Below are positions 46,655 through 57,600 of a stretch of DNA of 64,000 nt, in pieces. This DNA comes from Ipomoea triloba (taxonomy: Eukaryota; Streptophyta; Magnoliopsida; Solanales; Convolvulaceae), in assembly GCF_003576645.1 (NCBI RefSeq), contig NC_044919.1, positions 21,676,734 to 21,740,733 of the forward strand, written 5' to 3'. The position numbers and the translations under genes were made by a program. The notes below the pieces were generated by a model. The model was not told the origin of the DNA. It did not search any database and saw only the letters and a program-made list of their open reading frames with translations. Within the stretch, counting starts at the first letter, position 1; each line of letters begins with the position of its first letter.

Positions 46655-46807
46655 ATGGGGAAGTTCTGCTGCTGCGGCTCACAAGATGACGAAGGAGGAG
46701 GGCCTGACATCAAATTGATTCTCACCATAGTTATTGCCCTTGTGCTGCTATGTTTCAGCTTTGTTACTCCACCAAGAGTCAGAGGTGTAATTGTTTATCG
46801 CTGTTAA
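46655..46807 (+). CDS. small cysteine-rich membrane peptide, 50 residues, unknown function
   Basis: The ORF starts MGKFCCCGSQDDEGGG and ends VTPPRVRGVIVYRC before TAA at 46805-46807. An N-terminal Met-Gly followed by three Cys suggests lipid anchoring (myristoyl or palmitoyl). Residues 21-37 (LILTIVIALVLLCFSFV) form one hydrophobic segment, and basic residues follow it. The acidic, Gly-rich linker, clean TM segment and basic tail look like a real protein, and no transposon is attached to it. I do not recognise a named family. The ATG context is caATGG, with G at +4. A spliced gene using this as first exon is possible. Confidence 0.5.
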   Translation: MGKFCCCGSQDDEGGGPDIKLILTIVIALVLLCFSFVTPPRVRGVIVYRC

Positions 46808-47047
46808 TTAGTTGTATTTCTTTCTGCATTACGATCTTTCCCCTTCTGCAAATTGCTTTTCTTTTTTTTGTTTTTGTTTTTGTTGCATCTTGAAATGGGT
46901 ATTCATGGCCTACTTAAGCACACCTCATATCAATGCTGGTTCGCCTGAAAATGTAAAGAGCAACAGAGTTGTGTTTGATGTTAATAAAGCATACATCTTT
47001 TTCCTTCCATTTGAATCATACGTATTCCTTTTCTTTTATACATTAAC

Positions 47048-47668
47048 GGGGCGTTTGGTTCGGAGGAAGGAATTAGAGGGGAAAAGAATTGTAATTCGGT
47101 AGAATTGCAATTCAATCAATAAAGTATGAATTGAAATTACACTCGTTGGTATGCAGGAATAAGAGTACATGGAATTAAAAGGTAATAAGCGACAAAATGA
47201 CTAAAATGCCCTTATGTTGTAGTATATGTTGTAATAATAATAATAATAATAAGTATTATAATAATAATAATAATAATAATTCTTTAAAAAAGAATAATAA
47301 TAATAATAATAATAATAATTCTTTTAAAAAATAATACTAATAATTTTTTTTTAAATTTAAAAAAAAAAATACAAAGGGTATGGGAGGAGAGACAAAATTG
47401 TCTTCATACCAACACAATTGCCCCTCCTCTCCACCGAATTGCAATTCATGGGGGGTCCCAAACTACACTGTTTTATTGGAAGGAATTGTAATTTTGCAGA
47501 ATTGCAATTCCCTCAAATGATAAATTGCAATTCATGGGTACTTGCAATTCATCATTTGAAGGGAATTGCAATTCTGCAGAATTACAATTCCTTTCAACAA
47601 AACAGTGTAGTTTGGAAATTCACTGAATTGCAATTCCTCCAAACTACACTCAACCAAACAGGCCATAA
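47048..47668. mobile_element. MITE with GTTTGGTT ends and aattgcaattcc palindromes
   Basis: The left end ggggcgtttggttcggagga and the right end, reversed, ggcctgtttggttgagtgta form a TIR. The interior has many aattgcaattc palindromic words and AAT runs (47230-47330). It is related to the segment at 12487. I found no clear TSD. Confidence 0.6.
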
Positions 47669-48115
47669 AGAGTTTGGAATCAAACTTGTGATTTTTTACG
47701 TAAGATAGTTTGACCATATAAAAGTGAGTGTTAGGTTGGAGCAATAAATAGAATGGTAACAATGAAAGCTAAAGATGAGATTAGAATCATCCACACTTCT
47801 CAACCATATTTTCACGTACTCATTAAAATTTCTACAATTGGAAGTAGTGGTGCCTACATTAGTGGTTGGAGAACGGACCACTCCAATGGCCAGTTAACAC
47901 TACTTGCAAGTGCTTGAATTTTTTTATTTAAATATAAATTTAAATATTTTATCAATTGCATGTGATAATGTAATCTATAATTGATTCTTGCTACACAATT
48001 TGTTCAATGCGAAAGGAATTAATATAAGAAGTCAACAAAAGCAATACAACAAAACCAATAATATTTAAATCTATTATATATGAAAATTTTAAAATGAATG
48101 TATATTTAAATAGGT
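47669..48115. other. gene-free interval
   Basis: Only short ORFs without features. No repeats noticed. Confidence 0.5.
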
Positions 48116-48505
48116 ACCGGATATCAATCATTATTGTGCGGATCATAGTCCACATAGCTTTGTGGACCATACTATCAAATAATGTGCATTCAATATAAAA
48201 ATAACGTACTTTTAGTATATTATATAATGTACATTCAGTACACAAATAACATACATTTTTTTTTTGAATACTACTAACTCTATTACAATTTCAACCTAGT
48301 GAAGCACAAGAGTTAGTATTGCCTCCACTGAGGCTCAAACCCACCACCTCCCATATAAAGGGAAGGGTTTGATGCCACTAGACTACAAGGTCCTTGGCAA
48401 ATAACATACATTTAATATATTAAAAATATATTTTTTTTTATTATGATTCATACAGCACTATGTGAATCATGGTCACACAATCATTTGCCACCGGATATTG
48501 AGTAG
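48116..48505. mobile_element. MITE with CCGGATAT ends, split by a SINE
   Basis: The left end ccggatatcaatcattattg, with gtccacatagctttgtggac inside, is inverted at the right (accatgattcacatagtgct and the ccggatattg end at 48492). The SINE at 48259-48397 is inserted in it. The TSD was not determined. Confidence 0.5.
48259..48397 (-). mobile_element. tRNA-derived SINE, family 1, full length with TSD
   Basis: Read on the minus strand it begins gccaaggaccttgtagtcta, has the A box tagtctagtggc and B box ggtttgagcct, and ends in an A tail. A 16-bp direct repeat CAAATAACATACATTT flanks it (48243-48258, 48398-48413). Confidence 0.9.
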
Positions 48506-48717
48506 CGGCCCTACTACTACCTAAACGGCTAAACCCATGATGTATTATTTTCTCTAGTTAAACCGATCTCAAACCTAATTAGTGACTACCTAAATTTTTC
48601 CTATTAAGTTTCGAAAGGGTCAAAGTACCAAAAAATACTCAATCAGTTGTCGTTCCTACTTTCATTCAGTGATAAGCTTTGGACTCTAATCTCCTCCTCT
48701 TCACCCTTGTTTAGGGA

Positions 48718-49662
48718 CCCCCCCCCCCCCCCCCCCCCCCNNNNNNNNNNNNNNNNNNNNNNNNNNNNNNNNNNNNNNNNNNNNNNNNNNNNNNNNNNNN
48801 NNNNNNNNNNNNNNNNNNNNNNNNNNNNNNNNNNNNNNNNNNNNNNNNNNNNNNNNNNNNNNNNNNNNNNNNNNNNNNNNNNNNNNNNNNNNNNNNNNNN
48901 NNNNNNNNNNNNNNNNNNNNNNNNNNNNNNNNNNNNNNNNNNNNNNNNNNNNNNNNNNNNNNNNNNNNNNNNNNNNNNNNNNNNNNNNNNNNNNNNNNNN
49001 NNNNNNNNNNNNNNNNNNNNNNNNNNNNNNNNNNNNNNNNNNNNNNNNNNNNNNNNNNNNNNNNNNNNNNNNNNNNNNNNNNNNNNNNNNNNNNNNNNNN
49101 NNNNNNNNNNNNNNNNNNNNNNNNNNNNNNNNNNNNNNNNNNNNNNNNNNNNNNNNNNNNNNNNNNNNNNNNNNNNNNNNNNNNNNNNNNNNNNNNNNNN
49201 NNNNNNNNNNNNNNNNNNNNNNNNNNNNNNNNNNNNNNNNNNNNNNNNNNNNNNNNNNNNNNNNNNNNNNNNNNNNNNNNNNNNNNNNNNNNNNNNNNNN
49301 NNNNNNNNNNNNNNNNNNNNNNNNNNNNNNNNNNNNNNNNNNNNNNNNNNNNNNNNNNNNNNNNNNNNNNNNNNNNNNNNNNNNNNNNNNNNNNNNNNNN
49401 NNNNNNNNNNNNNNNNNNNNNNNNNNNNNNNNNNNNNNNNNNNNNNNNNNNNNNNNNNNNNNNNNNNNNNNNNNNNNNNNNNNNNNNNNNNNNNNNNNNN
49501 NNNNNNNNNNNNNNNNNNNNNNNNNNNNNNNNNNNNNNNNNNNNNNNNNNNNNNNNNNNNNNNNNNNNNNNNNNNNNNNNNNNNNNNNNNNNNNNNNNNN
49601 NNNNNNNNNNNNNNNNNNNNNNNNNNNNNNNNNNNNNNNNNNNNNNNNCCCCCCCCCCCCCC
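48718..49662. other. assembly gap (908 N) bounded by poly-C
   Basis: N occupies 48741-49648. The left edge is a run of about 22 C and the right edge about 14 C. The poly-C is probably an end artefact, as at 4684-4703. Long ORFs across the gap have no meaning. Confidence 0.95.
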
Positions 49663-50179
49663 ACTCCCCAATTCTCAAATATTTGCGAGTTTCATTTTTT
49701 CCTCCTCAGCATTCAATATCCCGGCCCACTTCTCTCACCTCCAATACTACACCTTTTTTCTTAAACTTTTGTGGGGTGAACATGCTGGAATTTACAAACT
49801 GTAACACTCGCATTTACATAATTAAAATTTTTAATAATTTTTTTTAAAATTATCAATAGTGTTGCGGAAGCTTAAACATCGAATCAAAAGAAAATTGGTG
49901 TTACCGTCACACTCAGGTATTTTCTTATACCCAAACGCTAAAACTAATTTACAACACCAAATAATAACTTAAGTCCAACTTATTACAAATAAATGGAAAT
50001 AAATATACAACTGTAAATTCCTCAATAATATCAAATCTTCCAGGCTGTCTATTCTTAATTAAATAGACTTAACTCGTTCTCAACTTGAATTCATCTCGAA
50101 TTTCTTATCCATATTCAATTGTAAATATCATTTAATATAAAAACAGAGTGTAGACGAAAATTAGCATAAGCTAAGTATG
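49663..50179. other. gene-free interval before the Pack-MULE
   Basis: AT-rich sequence without gene features. The last ten bases (50170-50179) are the target-site copy GCTAAGTATG. Confidence 0.5.
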
Positions 50180-50379
50180 GGGTGAAGTCCTTTTTTGGTC
50201 CTACTTTTATTAGGGCATTTCCAATTTTAGTCCGCTTTTGTTATTTTTGCCACATTGAGACCACATTTATTTAAAGTGTTCCAATTTTAGTCCACTGTTA
50301 GTATTTTCGTAAGTTGACCGTGTAATCCAGGGGCATATTCGTCTTTCTACGTTTGTCTCTTCTCTTTTACCCTTTCTCT

Positions 50380-50601
50380 TGTACCCTTCCGGCAGCCATT
50401 CCTCGTCCTGGTTTCCTTGGTCTTTGTCATCCTTACGCACCACCCAGATGAACTGCTGCCCGGATGCCTGTAGTCCTGGTTTCCTTGGTCTTTGTCATCC
50501 TTACGCACCACCCAGATGAACTGCTGCCCGGATGCCTCTAGGCCCACGACGATTTCGTGGAGTTGCGACGCTGTGAAGTGGGACATGCTTCCAAAACATA
50601 C
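50380..50601 (-). pseudogene. captured UDP-glycosyltransferase fragment with internal duplication
   Basis: The minus strand reads [20 protein letters not shown] and [18 protein letters not shown], the family-1 UGT stretch just before the PSPG box (UGT73-like wording). A segment of about 63 bp (with tcctggtttccttggtcttt) is tandemly duplicated and shifts the frame, and GTRERVKEK follows. The PSPG box itself is absent. The left gypsy LTR cuts it at 50602. Confidence 0.82.
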
Positions 50602-50974
50602 TGACGGTAATAATGTGTTACCAGGTATATTATTTGAATGTAATGTTAATACAATGTTTGAGTGCAGTGCTCAGCATGTGTTTTTAGTATAGTTCAAGTG
50701 TCGTGTCTCTACTTTGCGTTGTGAGCCTTTTTATCTTCCTCAGCTCAGTAATGGAGCGTCAATGTCAAGGAGCTGAGGAGCCGTTGAGCATTAATGCTGA
50801 GGAGCTGAAATGTTGGGCATCAATGCTGAGGAGCTGAACTGTTAGGCATTTGCTGAGGAGACGTTGAGCATTGATGCTGAGGAGTGAGGTGTCTTAGCTA
50901 GTTTGAACGACAGTTGTCTTGCCTTTGGGTCCTGCCAGTGGTTCCGGGTCGGGTACCCAATTACCCTGTCACCA
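50602..50974 (-). repeat. 3' LTR of the gypsy element
   Basis: It is 373 bp and matches 60220-60394 over the shared part with several substitutions. It contains a repeated ctgaggagctga motif at 50790-50880, absent from the truncated 5' LTR. Confidence 0.75.
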
Positions 50975-51154
50975 GCCCCCCACTCCCTAGCTAGCGAGAA
51001 TGGCTGAGGTAGCTAGGGAGTAATAGCTCGGTACTGTGTTGAAAACTTGGCATATGGGATCCTAGAAGGAAATATTATTGGATGGAAACTTCACGGATTT
51101 GTGGAATATTTCCTAATTTCCCTGCGATTTTCTTTCCTTGTATGGGCCGCCTTC

Positions 51155-51166
51155 TTGTGTATATAA
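51155..51166 (+). promoter_or_regulatory. TATA box candidate for the antisense ORFs
   Basis: The plus strand reads gtgtatataagaac, about 30 bp upstream of a pyrimidine-rich stretch and about 55-60 bp before the ATG at 51220. The spacing fits a plant core promoter driving transcription opposite to gag-pol. Confidence 0.4.
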
Positions 51167-51219
51167 GAACTCCCTCAGACTTTGTGTTTTCCATCCTTCC
51201 CTAGCACATTATTCTCGTC

Positions 51220-51498
51220 ATGAGTCTAAAGAGAGCAAGCGCAGGGATGAAAAGGCGTCGGTCGTCGCGTCTGATGGAGCTGGCAAGACTCGAGATGTTG
51301 AAGCAGAGGAAGGCGGGCGGGCATGAAGTCGGGGATACTGTTGAGGACCCACTGACCATTCCGTCAGACGGGGAAGAGGAGAAGAATGTGGCGAAGCAGC
51401 CGGAACAAGCTCCTGTGGAAGAGAGTATGGTCATAGTTCTTGTACCCGAGGACGTGCTCCCTTTGGCAGTGGAATATCCCAAGCCCCCGAAGACCTAG
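51220..51498 (+). CDS. antisense ORF 1 of the gypsy element, basic-acidic peptide
   Basis: The 92-residue ORF starts MSLKRASAGMKRRRSSRLME and turns acidic. It lies between the 3' LTR and pol, opposite to gag-pol. A TATA-like tatataag sits about 60 bp upstream (near 51159), and a polyadenylation-like aataaa at 51571. I recognise no domain. It could be an independent antisense transcription unit of the element or part of a spliced antisense gene. I rate function as unproven. Confidence 0.4.
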   Translation: MSLKRASAGMKRRRSSRLMELARLEMLKQRKAGGHEVGDTVEDPLTIPSDGEEEKNVAKQPEQAPVEESMVIVLVPEDVLPLAVEYPKPPKT

Positions 51499-51628
51499 GT
51501 GTTGAGTAGTAGTTGAAGTGTGGTGGTTGAAGTGTAGTTGAAGTGTGGTGGCTTTGAATGTTATTTGAATGAAATAAAACGTTTACCTTGAACATTTTCT
51601 ACTATTATGATTTTTTTTGTCAACTGAT

Positions 51629-51715
51629 TCACGAGGCCTAACCTCGGCGAGGCCGAGGTCCGAGGCCACACGCGGCGTGACCTCGGCTTTGTGCCGAGAA
51701 TTTTTTTTTTTATAG
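51629..51715. repeat. GC-rich acctcgg/ccgaggt hairpin repeat, copy 1
   Basis: The sequence cacgaggcctaacctcggcg...ggccgaggtc can fold on itself and ends in a T-run. Similar copies lie at 52010-52085 and 54390-54495, each next to an antisense ORF. Confidence 0.6.
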
Positions 51716-52009
51716 TTCAACTCCCATAATTACTCGGAGTAATTTAGGATATGAACTAGCGGGATTTACGTAGGAAATCCTTGGAATTTTATAAAAATAT
51801 ATGGCGAGATTTGTTTAGGAAATCCCATTGATTTTAGGAATAATCTTCTTCTCCCATCCTGATTGTATTACCTAAGAAAAACCTTAGGGTTTTGTATAAC
51901 AGCCCTTTCCCTTCCTTTGTATTTTTTGCTTACTGGCCATCTTGCAGCCCTGCTTCCAACTTCTCTGGTACGTTCCAACTCTCTTTTTTTTTCTTTTTTT
52001 TTTTTTACT

Positions 52010-52085
52010 GATTCACGAGGCCTGACCTCGGCTTCGTACCGAGGTCATACGCTCTAGCACGGTGCCGAGGCGCGATTTTTTTTTT
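52010..52085. repeat. GC-rich hairpin repeat, copy 2
   Basis: Contains cacgaggcctgacctcggct, taccgaggtc and gtgccgagg, followed by a T-run. It precedes antisense ORF 2. Confidence 0.6.
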
Positions 52086-52181
52086 GTATTATCGTTGCTC
52101 AGGGCTCTATTTTTGTTTTTGTTTCTCTTTTGTTGTACTGACAGGTTGGTGACCGTGCCTACTAACCAGGTTAGTTGCTTT

Positions 52182-53110
52182 ATAATGGACTTAAATTCAT
52201 GTTCTGGATCTACCGATGATGAATCTTCATCTTACTATAGTGAGGATGCATCGACCCATGATGATGACACCGAGGACACTTCCTCTCTGTCTTCCTCCCC
52301 TTCTTCTCCTTCTGAGCATGTCACCGTAGATCTCGATCCCCCCTCTCCTGATTCGACTGTTTGTCTTAAAAGGAAGAGGCACAAGGCCTTGTATTCTCCC
52401 TTAGATAGCTCACTCATTGATACTATCTGACCTCATCTAAACTCTGATGAAATAGACGATATCCAAGGCCTCGTGTGTGAGAATGTTAGCATTGTCGTAC
52501 CTGGGCATGATGTTAGCATCATGGATCCCCCTAAATCATCATTTTTTGGTGTTCACCTCTTGTCCGTGCAGTTAGGGCTTAGGTTTCCCCTCCACAGTTT
52601 CCTGGTTTAATTTTTGAATTTCTACGAAATAGCCCCAGGTCAGCTTGCTCCAAATGGTCATCAAGTTATTGCAGGATTTCTTTCCGTGTGTCGCGAGAAA
52701 CGGGAGGAACCCACCTTAGGTCTCTTTTAGTCGTTGTTTAGAGTTTGTAGGTCATCTGGAGAGGGTAAGGGTTTCGTGTGTATGTCTGCCAGGCCCGGTG
52801 AGCAACTTTTTTATGACCGCTCCTCCTTTAATAAAGATTGGAAATCGAAGTTTGTCTTTGTCTCCCTAGGTATTTCATCTCCTTTTGTTGCCAGATGGGG
52901 AACCTAGGTTAGACGCCATCCACCCTTAGACAAGAGTCCAGATATGCTTAGGAGGGTAGAGAAACTCTGTGAGGGTGGTCTGTTTAAGGTTGTTACATAT
53001 ACTTCTGAGTGGGCGCTTGGAGATTTGGGGTTTAAGAGGATTTGGCCAGCTGCCCTTGACGTACCCGGTACCCCTCTACTGTCCACGGTGTTTGGTTGTT
53101 TCTTGTAATT
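52182..53110 (+). pseudogene. antisense ORF 2: Transposase_28-type protein, degraded
   Basis: The frame starts MDLNSCSGSTDDESSSYYSE (52182), is acidic and serine-rich, and stops at TGA 52428-52430. The same frame then shows LGLRFPLHSFLV, LNFYEIAPGQLAPNGHQVIA and WKSKFVFVSLG. This is the pattern of the Pfam family called putative gypsy-type transposon (Transposase_28), known from extra ORFs of plant gypsy elements. Stops at about 52608, 52729 and 52905 break it. The function of this family is unknown. Confidence 0.65.
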
Positions 53111-53193
53111 GTTCATCATAACCTGGTATTTTTGCAAGTGCTATGTCGTGAAAAGCTGCCCGATACTTGTCGCGAACTAGACAAAATCCATCC

Positions 53194-54249
53194 AAGTGAA
53201 TCAAAACTGACAAGAAAGGGAAGAAGAGTCAGGCATCAACGGCTGATGGAGGAGCCTGTAACTTGACACCTCAGCCAACAAGATCTTCAGCCCAACCCTC
53301 AGCTCGCACTTTGGATGTGGATCCCTTGCCCGAGGGATCTTCTGCCCAGCCCCCCGAGCGAGGGGAAGCCTCTTTAGTGCCACCTCCACGCATTCGAACT
53401 AACTTGATCCGGCTTGGTATGGATGTGCTTCCCGGGGAGTCTATAGTATCAGGTAGTATTAGCGCCCCGGAGTTTGTTCGCCGCCTCGTCCCTCCAGCGG
53501 ATGCGGAGTATCTTGAAGGGCAGGAGTTGACCGTCTTACGGGAGCGATATCTCAAACATCTGATGAAGCTTATGTTAGAGGGGCAAGTTCTTCACTCTCA
53601 GTACGAAGCTATGTTCCACAAGGCCCTTAGGGAAAGGAAAAATCTCAAGGGGCTACTACTGACGCAGGACACAGAACTTAAGAAACTGAGGGCTGACAAC
53701 GCTGAGATGAAGAAACTAAAAACTGACCATGCAGCGTTGATACTGGAGCTGAAGGAGGAACGAAAGGGGCATGAGAAGACTTGTGCTACTGCTATCAAGC
53801 TGGAGGAGTCTCTTAGAGAAGCACGAGAGACTTACAAACAATCCGCTGAGTTCAAGAATGATGTTAAAGAGTTTATGAGTACCCCTAAAGCTGCAGAGGA
53901 GTTCTTGAAGTCCCAGGCGCGTGAGGATGCACTTGAGGCCGAATCTCAGCTAGCATTTAATCTTGGAATGTATACCATGCAGCAACATATCTACCCGGTG
54001 CTTAAGGGAAAAGATCCCGATTTTGATCCGCTAGCTATGGGCTTGCCAGCCATTATGGAGGATCCCGATCCTCAGTCTGATCGCCACGTAGTTATTAATG
54101 AAGATGAGTTTGTTGCTGCTGCTGTTGGTGTTGCTGACTCTGAGATGTCTCGCCTTTCTGGTCTCCCTGCAAACACCAACACTACTGCCCCGGTTACCAT
54201 GGAAGACGTATTCGCTGAGGATCCCACCACTGTAGCGGAGGATACTTAG
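53194..54249 (+). pseudogene. antisense ORF 3: long coiled-coil protein, C-terminal part
   Basis: The frame is open from an upstream stop near 53191 to TAG at 54249, about 350 codons, but has no ATG near its start; the first in-frame ATG is at about 53420. It reads low-complexity Ser/Pro/Gln, then a long coiled coil (LKKLRADNAEMKKLKTDHAA, about 53660-53850), then an acidic C-terminus. It is probably the downstream exon or part of the ORF 2 protein, as in other gypsy antisense genes. It is the best-preserved antisense part. Confidence 0.6.
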
Positions 54250-54389
54250 CTCATTGTTTTTGACATTGGTAGAATACTAGTTTTCTCGCATTATTATTCA
54301 TATCGATTATGTTTTGAACACTCGTATTGTTTTTGAATACTAGATTCGTATTATTTTGCCCATCTTGTTTTTTTTTTTTTGCTGCGTTT

Positions 54390-54495
54390 GACCTCGAGGT
54401 CACGAGGTGTGACCTCGGTGCTGGCCGAGGTCACGAGGTGCTAGCCGAGGTCACCGTGCCGAGGCCCTCCACTTTTTTCTTTTTTTTTTTTGGTG
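54390..54495. repeat. GC-rich hairpin repeat, copy 3
   Basis: Contains three ggtcacgaggtg or gccgaggtca words and gtgccgaggcc, followed by a T-run. It lies just after antisense ORF 3, between it and the end of pol. Confidence 0.6.
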
Positions 54496-54615
54496 CGCTG
54501 GTGCACTAATGCCAGCCTTATACCACGAGAAATATAATGGAAACAATACTTTTATTCAACGGGTTGGACGGGCCAAGACCGAAACAACCTGGACGGACCA
54601 GGACTGAACTTCCTA

Positions 54616-57600
54616 TTGATAAAACTTCGTTAAATGTTCTGAATTCCATATCCTATCAATCAACCTGCCCCCTACTGTCATCAATTTGTAAGTTCCTGGG
54701 TGAATTACCTCATCTATGATGTACGGACCCTCCCATTTTTTCGTGAACTTGCCTCCTTCCAAAGGTTGACTGGCTTCTCTCCTTCTTAAAACATAGTCAC
54801 CTACTTGGAAGTACCTGGGTCGAGCTTTGGCGTCATGATAGGACTTCAATTGCCTGTTGTAGTTCTCCATCCTACAGAACGCAGCTTCTCGCCTTTCATC
54901 TATGAAATTGAGGTTGGTTCCCTGTTGGACCTCATTTTGTCCTGCCTCGTATTCTTCCATCCTCCTACTTGGTACCATCACCTCTGCTGGAGCTCGAGCT
55001 TTGAACCCGTAACTCAATGCGAAGGGAGTTTCGCCAATGGTCCTCCTTAGCGTTGTGCGGTAGGTCTAGAGAATGCTGTCCAGTTCTTCAACCCATCCCC
55101 GCCAGCTGCTTTCAATTTCCTCTTCAACCCATCAAGGATGGTTCTATTGGCATTTTCTGCTTGACCATTTGCCTGGGGGTATGACACCGCCACCCGACTG
55201 TGCTTGATGCCCCATTCCGTCAAAAATTCTGAAAACTCCCTTCCTTCGAATTGGCGTCCGTTGTTAGTGATTATTTGAATGGGGATGCCGAAGCGGCATA
55301 GTATATTTTTCTCTACGAACTTCTTACATCTGGCTGCTGTGATACTAGCTAGAGGTTCAGCTTCCACCCATTTGGTGAAGTAGTCAATGGCTACAATAAT
55401 ATACTTCCGGCTTCCCAAGCCCGTGGAAAGGTCTCCCACCAAATCTATTCCCCATCTTGAGAAGGGAATTGCTGTACTCACCGGAGTATAGTTGGTTGTA
55501 GGTCGTCTTGGCAGTGTCTGGAACTCTTGACACTTAGGGCATCGCCTGGCGTATTCTGCGCAATCCTTCAACATCTTCGGCCAGAAGAAACCTTGCAATA
55601 TGATGCGTCGAGCTATGGTGTACGCTCCCTGATGCGCGGAGCACACTCCTTCATGGACTTCTCTCATCATCAGCTCTGTTTCGTCAGGGTATACACACTT
55701 CAAGAGTGTGCCATTATAGGATCGTTTATATAAGTTGTCTTCCAATATTACGTAGCTAGGTGCCCGTAACCTTGTCAACTTTGCATCTTGCTCGTCTAAT
55801 GGTAGAGTGTCATCCTTCTTGTACTTTGTGATGTGGTCAATCCAACATGACTCTCTAGTTTGCACGGGGTAGACCCACGTGATGTCGATGCTGGATATCT
55901 CCAAATCCTCCACTCGAGCAATCTTGTGAATGTGGCTGGGGATCCCAGTACTTAGCTTGGAAAGCATGTCAGCGTCAGCGTTCTGCTCTTGAGGCACTTG
56001 GTGAATTTCATATCCCTCGAATTCACGCAAGGTTCGCAGCACTGCGTCCCTGTATCTTTGCTTGTTTCCTTAATTGGCCTCATACTCCCTTGTCACATGG
56101 CCGACCACTAGCTTAGAATCACATTGGATACGAATTTTTTCTGCTCGTAGTCCTATTGCTAATCGTAGCCCGTTTAGGAGGGCCTCATATTCTGCCTCGT
56201 TGTTAGATAATTTGAAGTGGAACCTGATTGCATAGTAAGTGCGGAATCCTTCTGGGGTGATGAGCACTATCCCACCACCGCAGCCTTTATTGTTGGACGA
56301 GCCATCCGTAGACAAGGTCCACCATCCACCATCTTCATTTTCCACCTGCTCTGTCACCTCGCGAGCTGTGCATTCCACTATGAAGTCTGCGAGGGCTTGA
56401 CCTTTGATGGCGGGCCTTGGTTTGAATTCAATGTCGAATTGGCTGAGGTGCGTGGCCCATCTCGCCATCCTAGCAGAGTTAGTGTTTCGTAAGAAACTCC
56501 CCAATGGTTGATGTGAGAGTACATGGATGGGATGAGCTTGGAAGTAATGGGCCAACCTTTTTGAAGCGGTGACCGCAGCGAATACTATTTTCTCCACGGC
56601 GGTGTACCGTAGTTCTGCATCATGTAGAGCTTTGCACACATAGTAAATGGGACGCTGAGTCCCTCCCTCCTCTTTGACCAGCACGGAGCTGATTGCACCC
56701 TGTGACACACCCAGGTATAAGAGTAAGGTTTCACCCGCCTCTGGTTTTGCAAGCAGTGGCGGGGATAACAAATATTTTTTCAAGTCATCAAAGGCCAACT
56801 GACACTCTGGAGTCCATCTAAAGCCGCCAGGCGACCATTGAGTCTTTGGATTTCTTTTATGGACCGCGGGGGTTCCATGTCAAGAATGGTTTTCACCTTT
56901 TCTGGGTTTGGTTCTATTCCATTTCTACTAGCCATAAATCCCAGGAACTTGCCCCCATTGACTGCAAAGGTGCATTTTTTAGGGTTCAAGCGTAAATTAA
57001 AATTCTTCATAATGGAAAATACCTCATTAAGGTCTTTGACATGAGAGGCACCTCTGCGGCTTTTGACAATCATGTCGTCCACATATGCCTCCATGTTTCG
57101 TCCCAGCACTTTTCCAAACAACTTGGCCACTATCCGGGTGTAAGTTGCGCCTGCGTTTTTAAGGCCGAATGGCATGACCAAGTAACAAAAAATGCCTTCT
57201 GAGGTAGTGAATGCGGTCTTCTCAGCATCTTCCTCATGCATGAATATCTGATGGTACCCACGGAAAGCATCCATGAAGCTCATCAATTCGCATCCTGCCG
57301 TCTCATCTACCAGCTGATCTATGTTTGGTAGGGGGAACCGGTCCATAGGGCAGGCTCTGTTGAGATCTGTATAATCCACGCACATTCTCCACGTGGAACC
57401 TTTTGGGGCCAGGACTATGTTGCTCAACCACTAGGGATAATAGATCTCCTTGACATGTCCTGCCTGTGCCAACGCGACCACCTCATTCTTCACGATGTCC
57501 CTTCGTTCGGCCGACATGTATCGCTTTCTTTGCTGTACTAGTTTCTTAGTAGTGTCCACGGCCAACTTATGGGTTATGATATTTCTATCGATACTTAGCA

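Noticed and set aside
48643..49804. Very long ORFs across the gap
   Set aside because: They are made of N and poly-C or poly-G codons and have no biological content.
53263..54249. Start of antisense ORF 3 at 53263
   Set aside because: The codon there is TTG, and the frame is already open upstream, so it is not a real initiation site.
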